From: Lachnospiraceae bacterium JLR.KK002
Lineage (GTDB): Bacteria; Bacillota; Clostridia; Lachnospirales; Lachnospiraceae
Assembly: GCA_036941025.1 (NCBI GenBank)
Contig: JAYMNP010000001.1
Span: 3,764,001-3,828,000, forward strand
DNA length: 64,000 bases
Reading direction: 5' to 3'
Part shown: piece after piece, positions 7,384 to 15,783 of the stretch
Position numbering within the stretch: position 1 is the first letter of the stretch
Layout: each line of letters starts with the position of its first letter
Notes under the pieces: generated by a model
The model's input: only the letters and a program-made list of their open reading frames with translations
What the model was told of the DNA's origin: nothing
Databases searched by the model: none
Made by a program: the position numbers and the translations under genes

Positions 7384-9546
7384 ATGAAAATTATCAAGCG
7401 AAGCGGAAAAGAAACGGGCTTTGACGCAGGTAAAATCACAGATGCAGTTACAAAGGCAAACAGAGAAGTGGCGGAGAAGGACAGGCTTTCTCAGGAACAG
7501 ATGGAAGGAATCGCAGAGCGGATTACCGATTTCTGCGAACACATGGACAGAACCTATAACGTGGAAGAAATTCAGGATATGGTGGAAAATGAAATTATGG
7601 GCTATAAAGCCTATGAGGTTGCCAGAAAATACATTACCTACCGTTACAAGCGGGCTCTGGTGCGCAAATCCAATTCCACAGACCAGCAGATATTAAGTCT
7701 GATTGAATGTAATAACGAAGAAATCAAGCAGGAGAATTCCAATAAAAATCCCATTGTCAACAGCGTACAGCGGGATTATATGGCCGGAGAGGTCAGCAAG
7801 GACATTACAAAACGGTTTCTGCTGCCGGAAAAAATAGTACATGCCCATGAGGAGGGAATCATTCATTTTCATGACGCAGATTATTTTGCCCAGCACATGC
7901 ACAACTGCTGTCTGGTAAATCTGGAAGACATGCTGCAGAACGGAACGGTCATCAGCGAGACCATGATTGAAAAACCCAAAAGTTTTTCCACTGCATGTAA
8001 TGTGGCAACGCAGGCCATCGCACAGATTGCCAGCTCCCAGTACGGGGGACAGAGTATTACCCTGTCGCATCTGGCTCCCTTTGTGGAAGTGAGCCGTCAG
8101 AAATTAAGGAAAATTGTAAAACGGGAGTTTGCAGCGGCAGGCCTTGTTCTGGAAGAAGATAAAATCAACGAGGTGGCGGAACTGCGGGTGAAAGAAGAAA
8201 TCCGCAGAGGCGTCCAGATGATACAGTATCAGGTGATTACCCTGATGACTACCAACGGACAGGCCCCCTTTGTGACGGTATTCATGTATCTGAACGAAGT
8301 GGAAGAAGGACGTCTCAGAGACGACCTGGCGCTGGTTATCCGGGAAATGCTGCTTCAGCGTATGCAGGGAGTGAAAAATGAAAAAGGCGTGTATATTACC
8401 CCTGCATTTCCCAAGCTGATTTATGTGCTTGAGGAAAATAATATCCGGGAGGGAAGCCCTTACTGGGAGCTTACCAGACTTGCGGCAAAATGCACGGCCA
8501 GACGGATGGTGCCGGATTATATTTCTGAAAAGGTTATGAAGGAAAACAAAGAAGGCAACTGCTATCCCTGTATGGGATGCCGTTCTTTCCTGACGGTATA
8601 TCATGATGAGGCGGGAAATCCCAAATTTTACGGAAGATTTAACCAGGGAGTGGTAACCCTGAATCTGGTGGACGCGGCCTGCTCCTCCGGCGGGGATATG
8701 GAGCGGTTCTGGGAAATCCTGGAGGAACGGATGGATCTGTGCCGGGAGGCCCTTATGCTGCGCCATAACCGGCTGAAAGGAACCCTCTCTGACGTGGCTC
8801 CCATTCTCTGGCAGTATGGTGCCCTGGCAAGACTGAAAAAGGGCGAGGTAATTGATAAGCTGCTTTATGGAGGATATTCCACCATATCGCTGGGATATGC
8901 GGGGCTTTGTGAATGTACCAGATATATGACGGGCAAATCCCATACGGCCCCGGAGGGAACAGTTTTTGCGCTGGAAGTGATGCAGCGTCTGAATCAGGCC
9001 TGCAAACGGTGGCAGGATGAGACGGATATTGCTTTCAGCCTGTACGGAACTCCTCTGGAGTCCACCACCTACAAATTTGCAAAATGCCTGCAGCGGCGGT
9101 TCGGTGTGATTGAAGGAGTGACAGACCGGAATTATATTACCAACAGCTATCACATTCATGTAACAGAGGAAATAGACGCTTTCAGTAAACTTACGTTTGA
9201 GTCACAGTTCCAGAAATTATCTCCGGGAGGCGCAGTCAGCTATGTGGAAGTGCCGAATATGCAGGGCAATATTGAGGCGGTGCTGACGGTTATGCAGCAT
9301 ATTTATGACAATATTATGTACGGAGAGCTGAATACCAAGAGCGATTACTGTCAGGTATGCGGCTATGAAGGAGAAATTAAGATTGTATCGGATACGGACG
9401 GGAAGCTGGTGTGGGAATGTCCCAACTGCCGGAACCGGGACGAAGACAAAATGAACGTGGCCCGCAGAACCTGCGGTTATATTGGAACCCAGTTCTGGAA
9501 TCAGGGAAGGACTCAGGAAATCCAGGAGCGGGTGCTGCATTTGTAA
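7384..9546 (+). CDS. nrdD: Anaerobic ribonucleoside-triphosphate reductase
   Basis: This 720-residue class III reductase makes dNTPs from NTPs without oxygen. It has an N-terminal ATP-cone (about residues 1-95), a glycyl-radical barrel, a C-terminal zinc site made of two Cys pairs (CQVCGYEGE and CPNCRN), and the radical motif RTCGYIG near the end, whose Gly carries the radical. NrdG, encoded 13 bases downstream, installs that radical. A GGAGG site precedes the ATG, and NrdR boxes lie upstream. Length and motifs are typical. Confidence 0.97.
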   Translation: MKIIKRSGKETGFDAGKITDAVTKANREVAEKDRLSQEQMEGIAERITDFCEHMDRTYNVEEIQDMVENEIMGYKAYEVARKYITYRYKRALVRKSNSTDQQILSLIECNNEEIKQENSNKNPIVNSVQRDYMAGEVSKDITKRFLLPEKIVHAHEEGIIHFHDADYFAQHMHNCCLVNLEDMLQNGTVISETMIEKPKSFSTACNVATQAIAQIASSQYGGQSITLSHLAPFVEVSRQKLRKIVKREFAAAGLVLEEDKINEVAELRVKEEIRRGVQMIQYQVITLMTTNGQAPFVTVFMYLNEVEEGRLRDDLALVIREMLLQRMQGVKNEKGVYITPAFPKLIYVLEENNIREGSPYWELTRLAAKCTARRMVPDYISEKVMKENKEGNCYPCMGCRSFLTVYHDEAGNPKFYGRFNQGVVTLNLVDAACSSGGDMERFWEILEERMDLCREALMLRHNRLKGTLSDVAPILWQYGALARLKKGEVIDKLLYGGYSTISLGYAGLCECTRYMTGKSHTAPEGTVFALEVMQRLNQACKRWQDETDIAFSLYGTPLESTTYKFAKCLQRRFGVIEGVTDRNYITNSYHIHVTEEIDAFSKLTFESQFQKLSPGGAVSYVEVPNMQGNIEAVLTVMQHIYDNIMYGELNTKSDYCQVCGYEGEIKIVSDTDGKLVWECPNCRNRDEDKMNVARRTCGYIGTQFWNQGRTQEIQERVLHL

Positions 9547-9559
9547 CAGGAGCGTGCTT

Positions 9560-10081
9560 ATGAATTACGGGGAAATCAAAAAAACGGATATCAGTAACGG
9601 AGAAGGAGTACGGGTTTCCCTGTTTGTCTCCGGCTGTACCCATCACTGCCGGGGGTGTTTTAACCGGGAGACCTGGGATTTCGCATATGGGGAGCCATTT
9701 ACAGCCGCAACACAGCAGGAAATAATCCGTCTGTTAAAGCCTGATTATATTTCCGGATTATCTGTTTTGGGCGGGGAGCCTTTCGAACCGGTCAACCAGA
9801 GAGGGCTGCTTCCCCTGCTGCGTCAGGTGAAAGAACAGTATCCGGAGAAAAATATCTGGTGTTATACCGGATATCTGTTTGACCGGGATTTACTGGGAGA
9901 GAGCCGGGCCAGGTGCGAAGCCACGGATGAAATGCTGTCGTTGACTGATGTGCTGGTAGACGGGGAATTTATACAGGAACAGAAAAATATTTCCCTGAGA
10001 TTTCGGGGTTCAGAGAATCAGAGAATCATTGATGTACAAAAAAGCCTGCGGGAGGGCAGGGTATGTCTGAAAGAGGAGTAA
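9560..10081 (+). CDS. nrdG: Anaerobic reductase-activating radical-SAM protein
   Basis: This 173-residue protein has the radical SAM CxxxCxxC motif (CTHHCRGC) binding a 4Fe-4S cluster, and the GGEP loop that positions SAM. It generates the glycyl radical on NrdD. The ATG at 9560 follows AGGAGCG and gives the family's normal N-terminus; the frame is open further upstream inside nrdD but without a plausible start. It forms an operon with nrdD. Confidence 0.95.
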   Translation: MNYGEIKKTDISNGEGVRVSLFVSGCTHHCRGCFNRETWDFAYGEPFTAATQQEIIRLLKPDYISGLSVLGGEPFEPVNQRGLLPLLRQVKEQYPEKNIWCYTGYLFDRDLLGESRARCEATDEMLSLTDVLVDGEFIQEQKNISLRFRGSENQRIIDVQKSLREGRVCLKEE

Positions 10082-10097
10082 ATAAGGGAAAGAAACT

Positions 10098-10484
10098 ATG
10101 GTGTATGGCGGGGAACAGAAAACATATTTTAAAGTGGTGCTGATAAGGGTCCATACAGGGGAATACTGTATTATCAAAGGACCGGAGGAGGAAAAATACC
10201 TGGCTGAAATTCTGCAGAATGACTATAATTCCATGAGATATGATAAAATGATTCAGCTTCTTGGAGCGGAAGTGGTACAGCGGGAATATCAGAAAGAGTT
10301 TCTGGACAGATTTTCCGTTGCATCCATTTTAAAGGAATTTCAGGAAGGAAAATCTGTGCTGGAATATTCTTATATCAGAATTATTGACGGGGAACAGAGA
10401 GCGGTAAGCACGAGGATTTATCCAAGGGCAGGACAGGGAGAGAAAATGGAGGAATTCATGGTATATGTGACAATTGAGGAATAG
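10098..10484 (+). CDS. Stand-alone PAS-like sensory domain protein
   Basis: This 128-residue soluble protein resembles the PAS-type domains found in Lachnospiraceae signalling proteins, with the late segment FLDRFSVASILKEFQEGK followed by a beta-rich stretch (SYIRIIDGEQRAVSTR). No output domain is attached, so it may act with a partner. It lies 16 bases after nrdG and just before the L,D-transpeptidase gene, so it may be co-transcribed with either. Function unknown; the fold assignment is by pattern only. Confidence 0.5.
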   Translation: MVYGGEQKTYFKVVLIRVHTGEYCIIKGPEEEKYLAEILQNDYNSMRYDKMIQLLGAEVVQREYQKEFLDRFSVASILKEFQEGKSVLEYSYIRIIDGEQRAVSTRIYPRAGQGEKMEEFMVYVTIEE

Positions 10485-10509
10485 CCTGAAACAGAAATGA
10501 GGAATGCAG

Positions 10510-11991
10510 ATGCGGGAACGGGAACGTAAGAGAAGAAAAAGAATCAAAATTGCAGCCGGTACGGCAGGCGTTGTTTTGCTGTTGGCAGCCATCTATTTCG
10601 GCATGGCGTTTTATTTCAGCAGCCATTTTTTCTTCCGCACCAGAATCAACGGATGGAAAGTAGGCGGAATGAATCTGGAGAAAGCAGAAGATAAGGTAGG
10701 AGACGGTGTGGAGGACTATCTGCTGACCGTATTTGACCGGGATGGAGGAAAGCACCATATTTACGGGCAGGATATTGACTGCGAGTATGTGCCCGACGGC
10801 TCCGTGGAAAAACTTCTGAAAGGGCAGAATCCCTTCCGGTGGATTGTGGCGGTATTCCAGCCGGAACAGGGAGAAGTTCCGGTGACCATGAAATATAAAG
10901 AAGAATTAATTTCCGGTGCAGTTGCAGGAATGGATTGCTTTCAGGAAGGAAGTATAAAAGAACCGGAAAATGCGGAAATAAAACTGGGCGAAGAAGGGTA
11001 TTACGTGGAGCCGGAAGAAATGGGAACCCATATGATTCCGGAACAGGTACTGGCGAAGGTAAAGCAGGCCGTTTCTGCCGGAGATACCCAGGTAACGCTG
11101 GGAGACGAAGATTATGTCAATCCGGAGTATACCAGGGAAAGCGAACCGGTTCGGGAAGCCATGAATCGGATTGAGCGATATGAAAATGCGGAAATCACTT
11201 ATGAAATTAAAGATTATGAAGAAAAGCTGGCAAAAGAGAAAATTCGCAGCTTTATTCAGGTGGGAGATTTGTACGCTATCTCTTTAAAAGAGGACGAAAT
11301 AGAAAAATATGTCCAGTATCTTGCAAGTACCTACAATACATATGCAGACGTGCGTTCTTTTCAGACGTCTTCCGGTGATACCGTGGAAATCGGCGGCGGG
11401 GATTACGGGTGGATTGTAAACAAACCCAAAGAAGCGGAACAGATAAAGGCGGATCTGGAAGCAGGCGAACCCGTAAGCCGGGAACCCATGTATTCCCAGC
11501 GGCCTTTCGCAGAGGGAAAAAATGATATCGGTACTACTTACATTGAGATTGACTACACCGGGCAGCATCTCTGGTACTATGAAAACGGGGCCCTGGTGAC
11601 AGAAACAGACGTGGTGACGGGAAATGTAAGCCGAAATAACGGTTCGCCGGACGGAGTATTCAAGATTGTCTATAAAGAAAGCCCGGCGGTGTTAAAGGGA
11701 GAGGACTATGAGTCAGACGTAACGTACTTCATGCCCTTTGCCTATAATGTGGGCATACATGACGCTTCCTGGAGAAATGGAAATTTCGGCGGTGAAATTT
11801 ATAAATCCAGCGGTTCCCACGGGTGTATCAACGCGCCTCTGGAGATTGCCGCCATTCTCTACGAAAAGGTAAAAGTGGGAACGCCGGTTATTGCCTATTA
11901 CCGGGAACCCGTAGAACTTTCCGCAGAAAACGCGAAAATTTCCAATGCGTTTTCTTATGTGGAACCGGAGAAAGAGGAGAATCAGGAATAG
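10510..11991 (+). CDS. L,D-transpeptidase with YkuD domain and peptidoglycan-binding-like region
   Basis: This 493-residue protein has an N-terminal membrane anchor (about residues 13-36) and two repeats of the domain that often precedes YkuD in Clostridia (about 45-330). The C-terminal YkuD catalytic domain (about 340-475) has a SGSHGCIN signature, with the nucleophile Cys near residue 439. It makes 3-3 peptidoglycan cross-links or attaches proteins to the wall. The start at 10510 is preferred because GAGGA then has six-base spacing; ATG 10504 directly abuts it. Around the stop, a short sequence (GAGAATCAGGAATAG) is tandemly duplicated. Confidence 0.88.
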   Translation: MRERERKRRKRIKIAAGTAGVVLLLAAIYFGMAFYFSSHFFFRTRINGWKVGGMNLEKAEDKVGDGVEDYLLTVFDRDGGKHHIYGQDIDCEYVPDGSVEKLLKGQNPFRWIVAVFQPEQGEVPVTMKYKEELISGAVAGMDCFQEGSIKEPENAEIKLGEEGYYVEPEEMGTHMIPEQVLAKVKQAVSAGDTQVTLGDEDYVNPEYTRESEPVREAMNRIERYENAEITYEIKDYEEKLAKEKIRSFIQVGDLYAISLKEDEIEKYVQYLASTYNTYADVRSFQTSSGDTVEIGGGDYGWIVNKPKEAEQIKADLEAGEPVSREPMYSQRPFAEGKNDIGTTYIEIDYTGQHLWYYENGALVTETDVVTGNVSRNNGSPDGVFKIVYKESPAVLKGEDYESDVTYFMPFAYNVGIHDASWRNGNFGGEIYKSSGSHGCINAPLEIAAILYEKVKVGTPVIAYYREPVELSAENAKISNAFSYVEPEKEENQE

Positions 11992-12042
11992 GGAGAATCA
12001 GGAATAATACAGCAGAAAAATACAGCAAAAAAGGGAGCGGAT

Positions 12043-13164
12043 ATGAGCAGGACAGATATATATGGAACCATAGGCCCTTCCTGTGGAAATCAGGAAATAC
12101 TCACGGAAATGTTCCGGCTGGGAATGGATGGAGTTCGCCTGAACCTGTCCCACGGAAATCTGGAAGCGTGCAGGCACTGGACGGATATGATTAAAAATGC
12201 CGCTTATGCTGCCGGAAAAGAACCCGGACTGCTGATAGATTTGCAGGGGCCGGAACTTCGAATCGGAGATTTTGATGAGCCGCTTTTTCTGGAAGAGGGA
12301 GCATGGACAGAATTTGGTACGGGGGAAGGAGCGATTCCTCTGCCGGAGATTCTGCTGTCCAAATTGCGGGAGCTTCTGTTGCCTGGACTGCCGGAAGAAC
12401 AGCCCGCATATGAGCAGGCAGCGGCCGGTTCCCCGGCAGGTACGGAGAAAGAATCGGAATCTTTCCGGAAACAGGGACAGGAAATCCTTTTGGATGACGG
12501 CAAGATTCAGCTTGCACTGGAAGAGATTACCGGAACCGGGATTCGTTGCAGAGTTTTACGGGGCGGTGTGCTGAAGCCCAGGAAAAGTATCGCATTGCCG
12601 GGGGTTTCGCTGCATCTGCCAACCCTGACAGAAAGCGATAAACGAAATCTTGCAGCGGCTGTTTCCCATGGTGTTACGGGAGTGATGCTTCCTTTTGTGC
12701 GAAGTGCAGAAGATTTAAAAGAATTAAAACAGGAATTAATAAATGCAAATGCTTCTGAAACAAAAATATTTGCCAAAATAGAAAATATGGACGGAGTGCG
12801 GAATCTGGAAAATCTTCTGCCCTGGGCGGATGTGATTGTGATTGCCAGAGGGGATTTGGGCAACAGTATGCCCCTGTGGGAACTTCCTCCGGTACAGGCC
12901 CGGATTGCAGCACAGTGCCGGGAGGCCGGGAAGCCTTTCCAGGTGGTTACCCAGATGCTGGCTTCCATGGAGGAGCGGAAAGTTCCCACCAGAGCAGAGG
13001 TATCGGACATTTTCCGGGCAGTGGCGGAAGGAGCCGCAGGGGTGATGGTAACGGGAGAGACCGCTGCAGGCAAATATCCGCAGGAAGTAATTCGGTATCT
13101 GGCCAATACGGTAGACGCAGCGGAGGAATATTGCCGTGATACGGAAAACTTTGTCCGCCATTAA
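12043..13164 (+). CDS. Pyruvate-kinase-like TIM-barrel protein lacking the C domain
   Basis: This 373-residue protein matches the pyruvate kinase barrel: early GPSCGN and RLNLSHG motifs, the LLIDLQGPELRIG strand, IFAKIEN (catalytic Lys), ARGDLG (metal and phosphate site) and GETAAGKYP. Normal bacterial enzymes have about 470 or more residues with a C-terminal allosteric domain, which is missing. The B-domain region carries a Glu/Pro-rich insertion (about residues 110-160). Catalytic residues seem kept, so it may be an unregulated minimal kinase or a paralogue with another role. A GGGAG site precedes the ATG. Confidence 0.75.
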   Translation: MSRTDIYGTIGPSCGNQEILTEMFRLGMDGVRLNLSHGNLEACRHWTDMIKNAAYAAGKEPGLLIDLQGPELRIGDFDEPLFLEEGAWTEFGTGEGAIPLPEILLSKLRELLLPGLPEEQPAYEQAAAGSPAGTEKESESFRKQGQEILLDDGKIQLALEEITGTGIRCRVLRGGVLKPRKSIALPGVSLHLPTLTESDKRNLAAAVSHGVTGVMLPFVRSAEDLKELKQELINANASETKIFAKIENMDGVRNLENLLPWADVIVIARGDLGNSMPLWELPPVQARIAAQCREAGKPFQVVTQMLASMEERKVPTRAEVSDIFRAVAEGAAGVMVTGETAAGKYPQEVIRYLANTVDAAEEYCRDTENFVRH

Positions 13165-13268
13165 GATTGCTGTAATGCGGGAAGTTCTGCTCAGCGTTAA
13201 TGTTGCTACGGTGCAGGAAATTCTGTAAGGTATTATTATCATTGCGGAACGGGAAGTTCTGTACGGTG
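13143..13268. repeat. Degenerate 36-bp tandem repeats between the kinase-like and methyltransferase genes
   Basis: The core GGAAGTTCTG (or GGAAATTCTG) recurs at 13180, 13216 and 13252, exactly 36 bases apart. A weaker fourth copy overlaps the stop of the kinase-like gene (13143). On the minus strand one frame reads a 12-residue repeat containing QNF. There is no supported gene in it; it may be a remnant of a repeat-encoding sequence. Confidence 0.5.
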
Positions 13269-14129
13269 TTATACTGCTTCCCACCTTCCGCTGGCTCCGC
13301 AGGGGAGCACCAGTCCATTGGAAGAAACCGGAAGGCCAATTTCCTGAGCTTCTGTGATTCCGTGAAATTTTTTCAATTCTGTTCCGAGCATGTATGCAAG
13401 CACTGCAGGCTGAAGGCCGGTAGTATAAGAATTAATCAGGAAAAATAAAGGCTGATTTGATAAAAGCTGACTGCAGAGCTTTATCAGGGGATGGATATTG
13501 TCTTCGATTTTCCAGATTTCTCCTTTGGGCCCTCTGCCGTAGGAGGGCGGGTCCATAATAATGGCGTCATAATGATTGCCCCGGCGGATTTCCCGCTCTG
13601 CAAATTTTACACAGTCATCCACAATCCAGCGGACAGGCGCTTCACTCAGCCCGGATGCGGCAGCATTTTCTTTTGCCCAGGTGACCATGCCTTTGGAAGC
13701 GTCCACATGGGTAACGCTGGCTCCGGCTGCAGCAGCAGACAGCGTAGCCCCTCCGGTGTAGGCGAAAAGATTCAGAACTTTCACAGGGCGCTGTGCTGTT
13801 CTGATTTTCTCTCCGAACCAGTCCCAGTTTACAGCCTGTTCCGGGAACAGTCCGGTATGTTTAAAACTAAATGGTTTCAGGTGGAAAGTAAGGGAACCGT
13901 AATGGAGGTCCCACTGCTGAGGCAGGTCAAAAAATTCCCATTCGCCGCCGCCCTTTTTGCTGCGGTGGTAATGAGCGTTCGGGTGGCTCCAACCCTGATG
14001 ATTTGCAGGGGTATCCCATATTACCTGCGGGTCAGGCCTTACCAGGAGGTACTTGCCCCAGCGTTCTAATTTTTCTCCTTTGGAACAGTCGATGACTTCA
14101 TATTCTTTCCATTGATTGGCAATCCACAT
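13269..14129 (-). CDS. Class I SAM-dependent RNA methyltransferase (RlmI-like core)
   Basis: This 286-residue protein has a SAM-binding loop (LNLFAYTGGATLSAAAAGA), the acidic ribose contact VTHVDASKG, and the catalytic motif MDPPSYGRGP. This arrangement matches the RlmI/RlmK class of 23S rRNA cytosine or guanine methyltransferases, but without the N-terminal PUA domain. Target base unknown. It lies convergent to the pyruvate-kinase-like gene, with the 36-bp repeats between. Confidence 0.82.
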   Translation of the reverse strand: MWIANQWKEYEVIDCSKGEKLERWGKYLLVRPDPQVIWDTPANHQGWSHPNAHYHRSKKGGGEWEFFDLPQQWDLHYGSLTFHLKPFSFKHTGLFPEQAVNWDWFGEKIRTAQRPVKVLNLFAYTGGATLSAAAAGASVTHVDASKGMVTWAKENAAASGLSEAPVRWIVDDCVKFAEREIRRGNHYDAIIMDPPSYGRGPKGEIWKIEDNIHPLIKLCSQLLSNQPLFFLINSYTTGLQPAVLAYMLGTELKKFHGITEAQEIGLPVSSNGLVLPCGASGRWEAV

Positions 14130-14315
14130 TATAACAGGTCCTTTCCGATTTATCTGTAATATAAAACTGCATTCCGTAAAGTACAGGATTCAGATGTCAA
14201 AAGTGCCTGAATCATTATAGCATATTATCGGAAATGTTTCAGTAATTTTTAAAGTTTATGGGAACCCGTATTTTTAAACTGTGGAAAATGAAAACTGAGA
14301 ACCGGGAAGATGTGT

Positions 14316-14344
14316 TTGCAAACGATGTCAGGATATGGTATATT
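14316..14344 (+). promoter_or_regulatory. Promoter of toxin mRNA, copy 1
   Basis: TTGCAA (14316-14321), 17 bases, TATATT (14339-14344). The same promoter exists at 51925-51953 upstream of the second toxin copy. Confidence 0.65.
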
Positions 14345-14378
14345 CTGAACAGGAGTAATCGTGTTACAGGGTGGAAAG

Positions 14379-14458
14379 CCTCCCGCCTTTCTGAAATGGC
14401 ATTCGCCATTGTGCTATTCGGCACGAATCCCATCATGGGAAATAAGGAAAGAGGGAGG
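14379..14458 (+). promoter_or_regulatory. Toxin mRNA leader with sequestered ribosome site, copy 1
   Basis: CCTCCCGCCTTTC (14379-14391) can pair with GAAAGAGGGAGG (14447-14458), which is the ribosome site of the toxin gene. This would hide the site in the full-length mRNA, as in known type I toxin messages. The pairing is conserved in copy 2. Confidence 0.55.
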
Positions 14459-14466
14459 TGGTGGAT

Positions 14467-14562
14467 ATGAGTACATATGAAGTATTGAGCCTGATGATTT
14501 TGGGTGGTACTTTTCTCATTTCATTGCTTGCCTATATAGATAGGAACAACAAGCGAAAATAA
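14467..14562 (+). CDS. Small hydrophobic type I toxin (holin-like), copy 1
   Basis: This 31-residue peptide starts MSTYEVLSLMILGG, has one membrane helix (about residues 6-24) and ends in a basic tail (DRNNKRK). Size and shape match the putative holin-like toxin family of Firmicutes, whose members depolarise the membrane when overproduced. A strong GGGAGGTGG site lies before the ATG. An antisense RNA promoter faces it from downstream, and a near-identical copy exists at 52076-52171. It is called as type I toxin by gene plan; toxicity is inferred. Confidence 0.72.
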   Translation: MSTYEVLSLMILGGTFLISLLAYIDRNNKRK

Positions 14563-14651
14563 ATAAGCCTACCTTGTCACTTAGCCGGTGCTGGTAGGCT
14601 TATAAAGCTACATGGAGGCTAACCACTATATGGGCGGTTGCTCCTTTTGAT
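14556..14651 (-). ncRNA. Predicted antisense RNA antitoxin, copy 1
   Basis: A minus-strand promoter (TTGCAA at 14681-14686, 17 bases, TATAGT at 14658-14663) would start a transcript near 14651 running into the 3' part of the toxin message. It would end at the 14565-14601 hairpin, about 95 bases in all. It includes a stem-loop (GGAGCAACCGCC ... GTGGTTAGCCTCC) conserved in copy 2. Ends are estimated from promoter and hairpin positions. Confidence 0.6.
14565..14601. terminator. Bidirectional hairpin in toxin-antitoxin locus, copy 1
   Basis: AAGCCTACC (14565-14573) pairs with GGTAGGCTT (14593-14601). On the minus strand it is followed by TATTTATTTT, so it probably ends the antisense RNA. Confidence 0.6.
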
Positions 14652-14806
14652 GTCTTTACTATAGCATACAGGTGAAATTATTGCAAGGATTTTGTTTTTA
14701 CTGTTCCTGGCGGTTCTTTTCTTTAAAAATAGAAATAATTTCAGCAATGGAGTCCAGCTCCCGGTCGGAAAGGCAATCTTTCACCCATACCGAGTATTTC
14801 CATTCG

Positions 14807-15034
14807 TCAATCTCCCTGCTCCGGTGGCAGATAATTGATAAGTTCACCGATTTCCACATCCAGATAATAGCATAATTTGCAGAGCAAAGCAGCGTCCAGT
14901 CGTTGAAAATCATTTTTACAGTAACGATTAAAATTGGAACGGGGAATATTCAAGTTTTTGCAAATTTGATTCTTTGAAATACCTTTTGCTTTTAAAAGTT
15001 CATTAATGCGAAGTTCCAGTTTTCCATAATCCAT
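14807..15034 (-). CDS. Small Cro/C1-type HTH regulator
   Basis: This 75-residue protein is a single XRE-family helix-turn-helix domain: recognition segment KNQICKNLNIPRSNFNRYCK, followed by the scaffold helix with DAALLCKLCYYLDVEIGEL. It probably binds DNA as a dimer. The ATG follows AAGAGGAAAA. Downstream, another minus-strand frame continues to 14698 with a plausible amphipathic helix (DRELDSIAEIISIFKEK), which could be the remnant of a longer protein after a frameshift. Confidence 0.75.
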   Translation of the reverse strand: MDYGKLELRINELLKAKGISKNQICKNLNIPRSNFNRYCKNDFQRLDAALLCKLCYYLDVEIGELINYLPPEQGD

Positions 15035-15158
15035 AGGTTTTCCTCTTTACTTTAATACTGCAATTATATATAATGAGGTCATAAAATATAATTCACTATA
15101 AAGAGATTCACTATACAAAGAGGTGCATGTTTAAGAAAAAAGAGATAAGGGGTAAAAT

Positions 15159-15614
15159 ATGAAAATCACCAGAAATTACTATGATTTGGCTCAAAAAGAA
15201 CTGGAAGAAATTTTAGCAAGGCATCAGGAAGAAAAAGCCCGTAAAACACCGGAAGAAATAGCCAGGGATGAAAGAAAAGCAAAACAGGAGATAGAATCCT
15301 GTATAAAATGTGCCAGAGAAAGGGAAGAAAAAAGAAGTCTGGAGCAGGATGAAGGGAAAAAGGCTCAATTCAAAAAATTTTGTAAATACGCTCTGTTGCT
15401 GGCCGGAATCCTGGACTTGAATCTGGAAATAGACACGGACAATAAGGCATATTCTACCATTGAGTTTACAACAGGACAGATGTTTTTTGTGGAAGATACG
15501 GTGAAGGAAATCCGCAAAATGTTTGCCGGCATGTTTTTACATGCGGACGAAGTGTGGATTGACAGGCAAAAAGAGCTGGTACGTGTGCTGTTTTTCTTTC
15601 GGATGTCAGTCTGA
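15159..15614 (+). CDS. Hypothetical protein, helical N-terminus
   Basis: This 151-residue protein was not recognised. Residues 1-75 are highly charged and helical (likely coiled coil, many Glu/Lys/Arg) and include a short CIKC pair. Residues 75-151 look like an alpha/beta fold with hydrophobic strands (YSTIEFTTGQMFFVEDT). It is divergent from the HTH gene across a 124-base AT-rich spacer, so the two may share a control region. Function unknown. Confidence 0.55.
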   Translation: MKITRNYYDLAQKELEEILARHQEEKARKTPEEIARDERKAKQEIESCIKCAREREEKRSLEQDEGKKAQFKKFCKYALLLAGILDLNLEIDTDNKAYSTIEFTTGQMFFVEDTVKEIRKMFAGMFLHADEVWIDRQKELVRVLFFFRMSV

Positions 15615-15703
15615 ATCCATGTGGCAGTCCCACAAAAATCCTGAAATATTTCCTATATAATATGTATAAACAGAAACTGGCAGGTCGGATACAATAAAAA
15701 TGG

Positions 15704-15732
15704 TTCACAGATACGGATAAGTTTGTTACAAT
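15704..15732 (+). promoter_or_regulatory. Promoter for lgt
   Basis: TTCACA (15704-15709), 17-base spacer, TACAAT (15727-15732), 51 bases before the lgt start. Confidence 0.5.
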
Positions 15733-15783
15733 AGACTGAGTATGAATGAGGATTATACAACAAATGTAAAACTGGAGGAAATT

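Noticed and set aside
8104..9159. Long minus-strand reading frame (351 codons) opposite nrdD
   Set aside because: It is the codon shadow of nrdD: no ribosome site, unnatural residue composition and no recognisable domain. nrdD is certain.
13143..13268. 36-bp repeats as a CRISPR array
   Set aside because: Copies are strongly degenerate and contiguous, with no unique spacers and no cas genes nearby.
14698..14913. Second minus-strand frame overlapping the HTH gene
   Set aside because: It has a plausible helix but no start with a ribosome site. It may be the tail of an ancestral longer protein; noted under the HTH gene rather than called.
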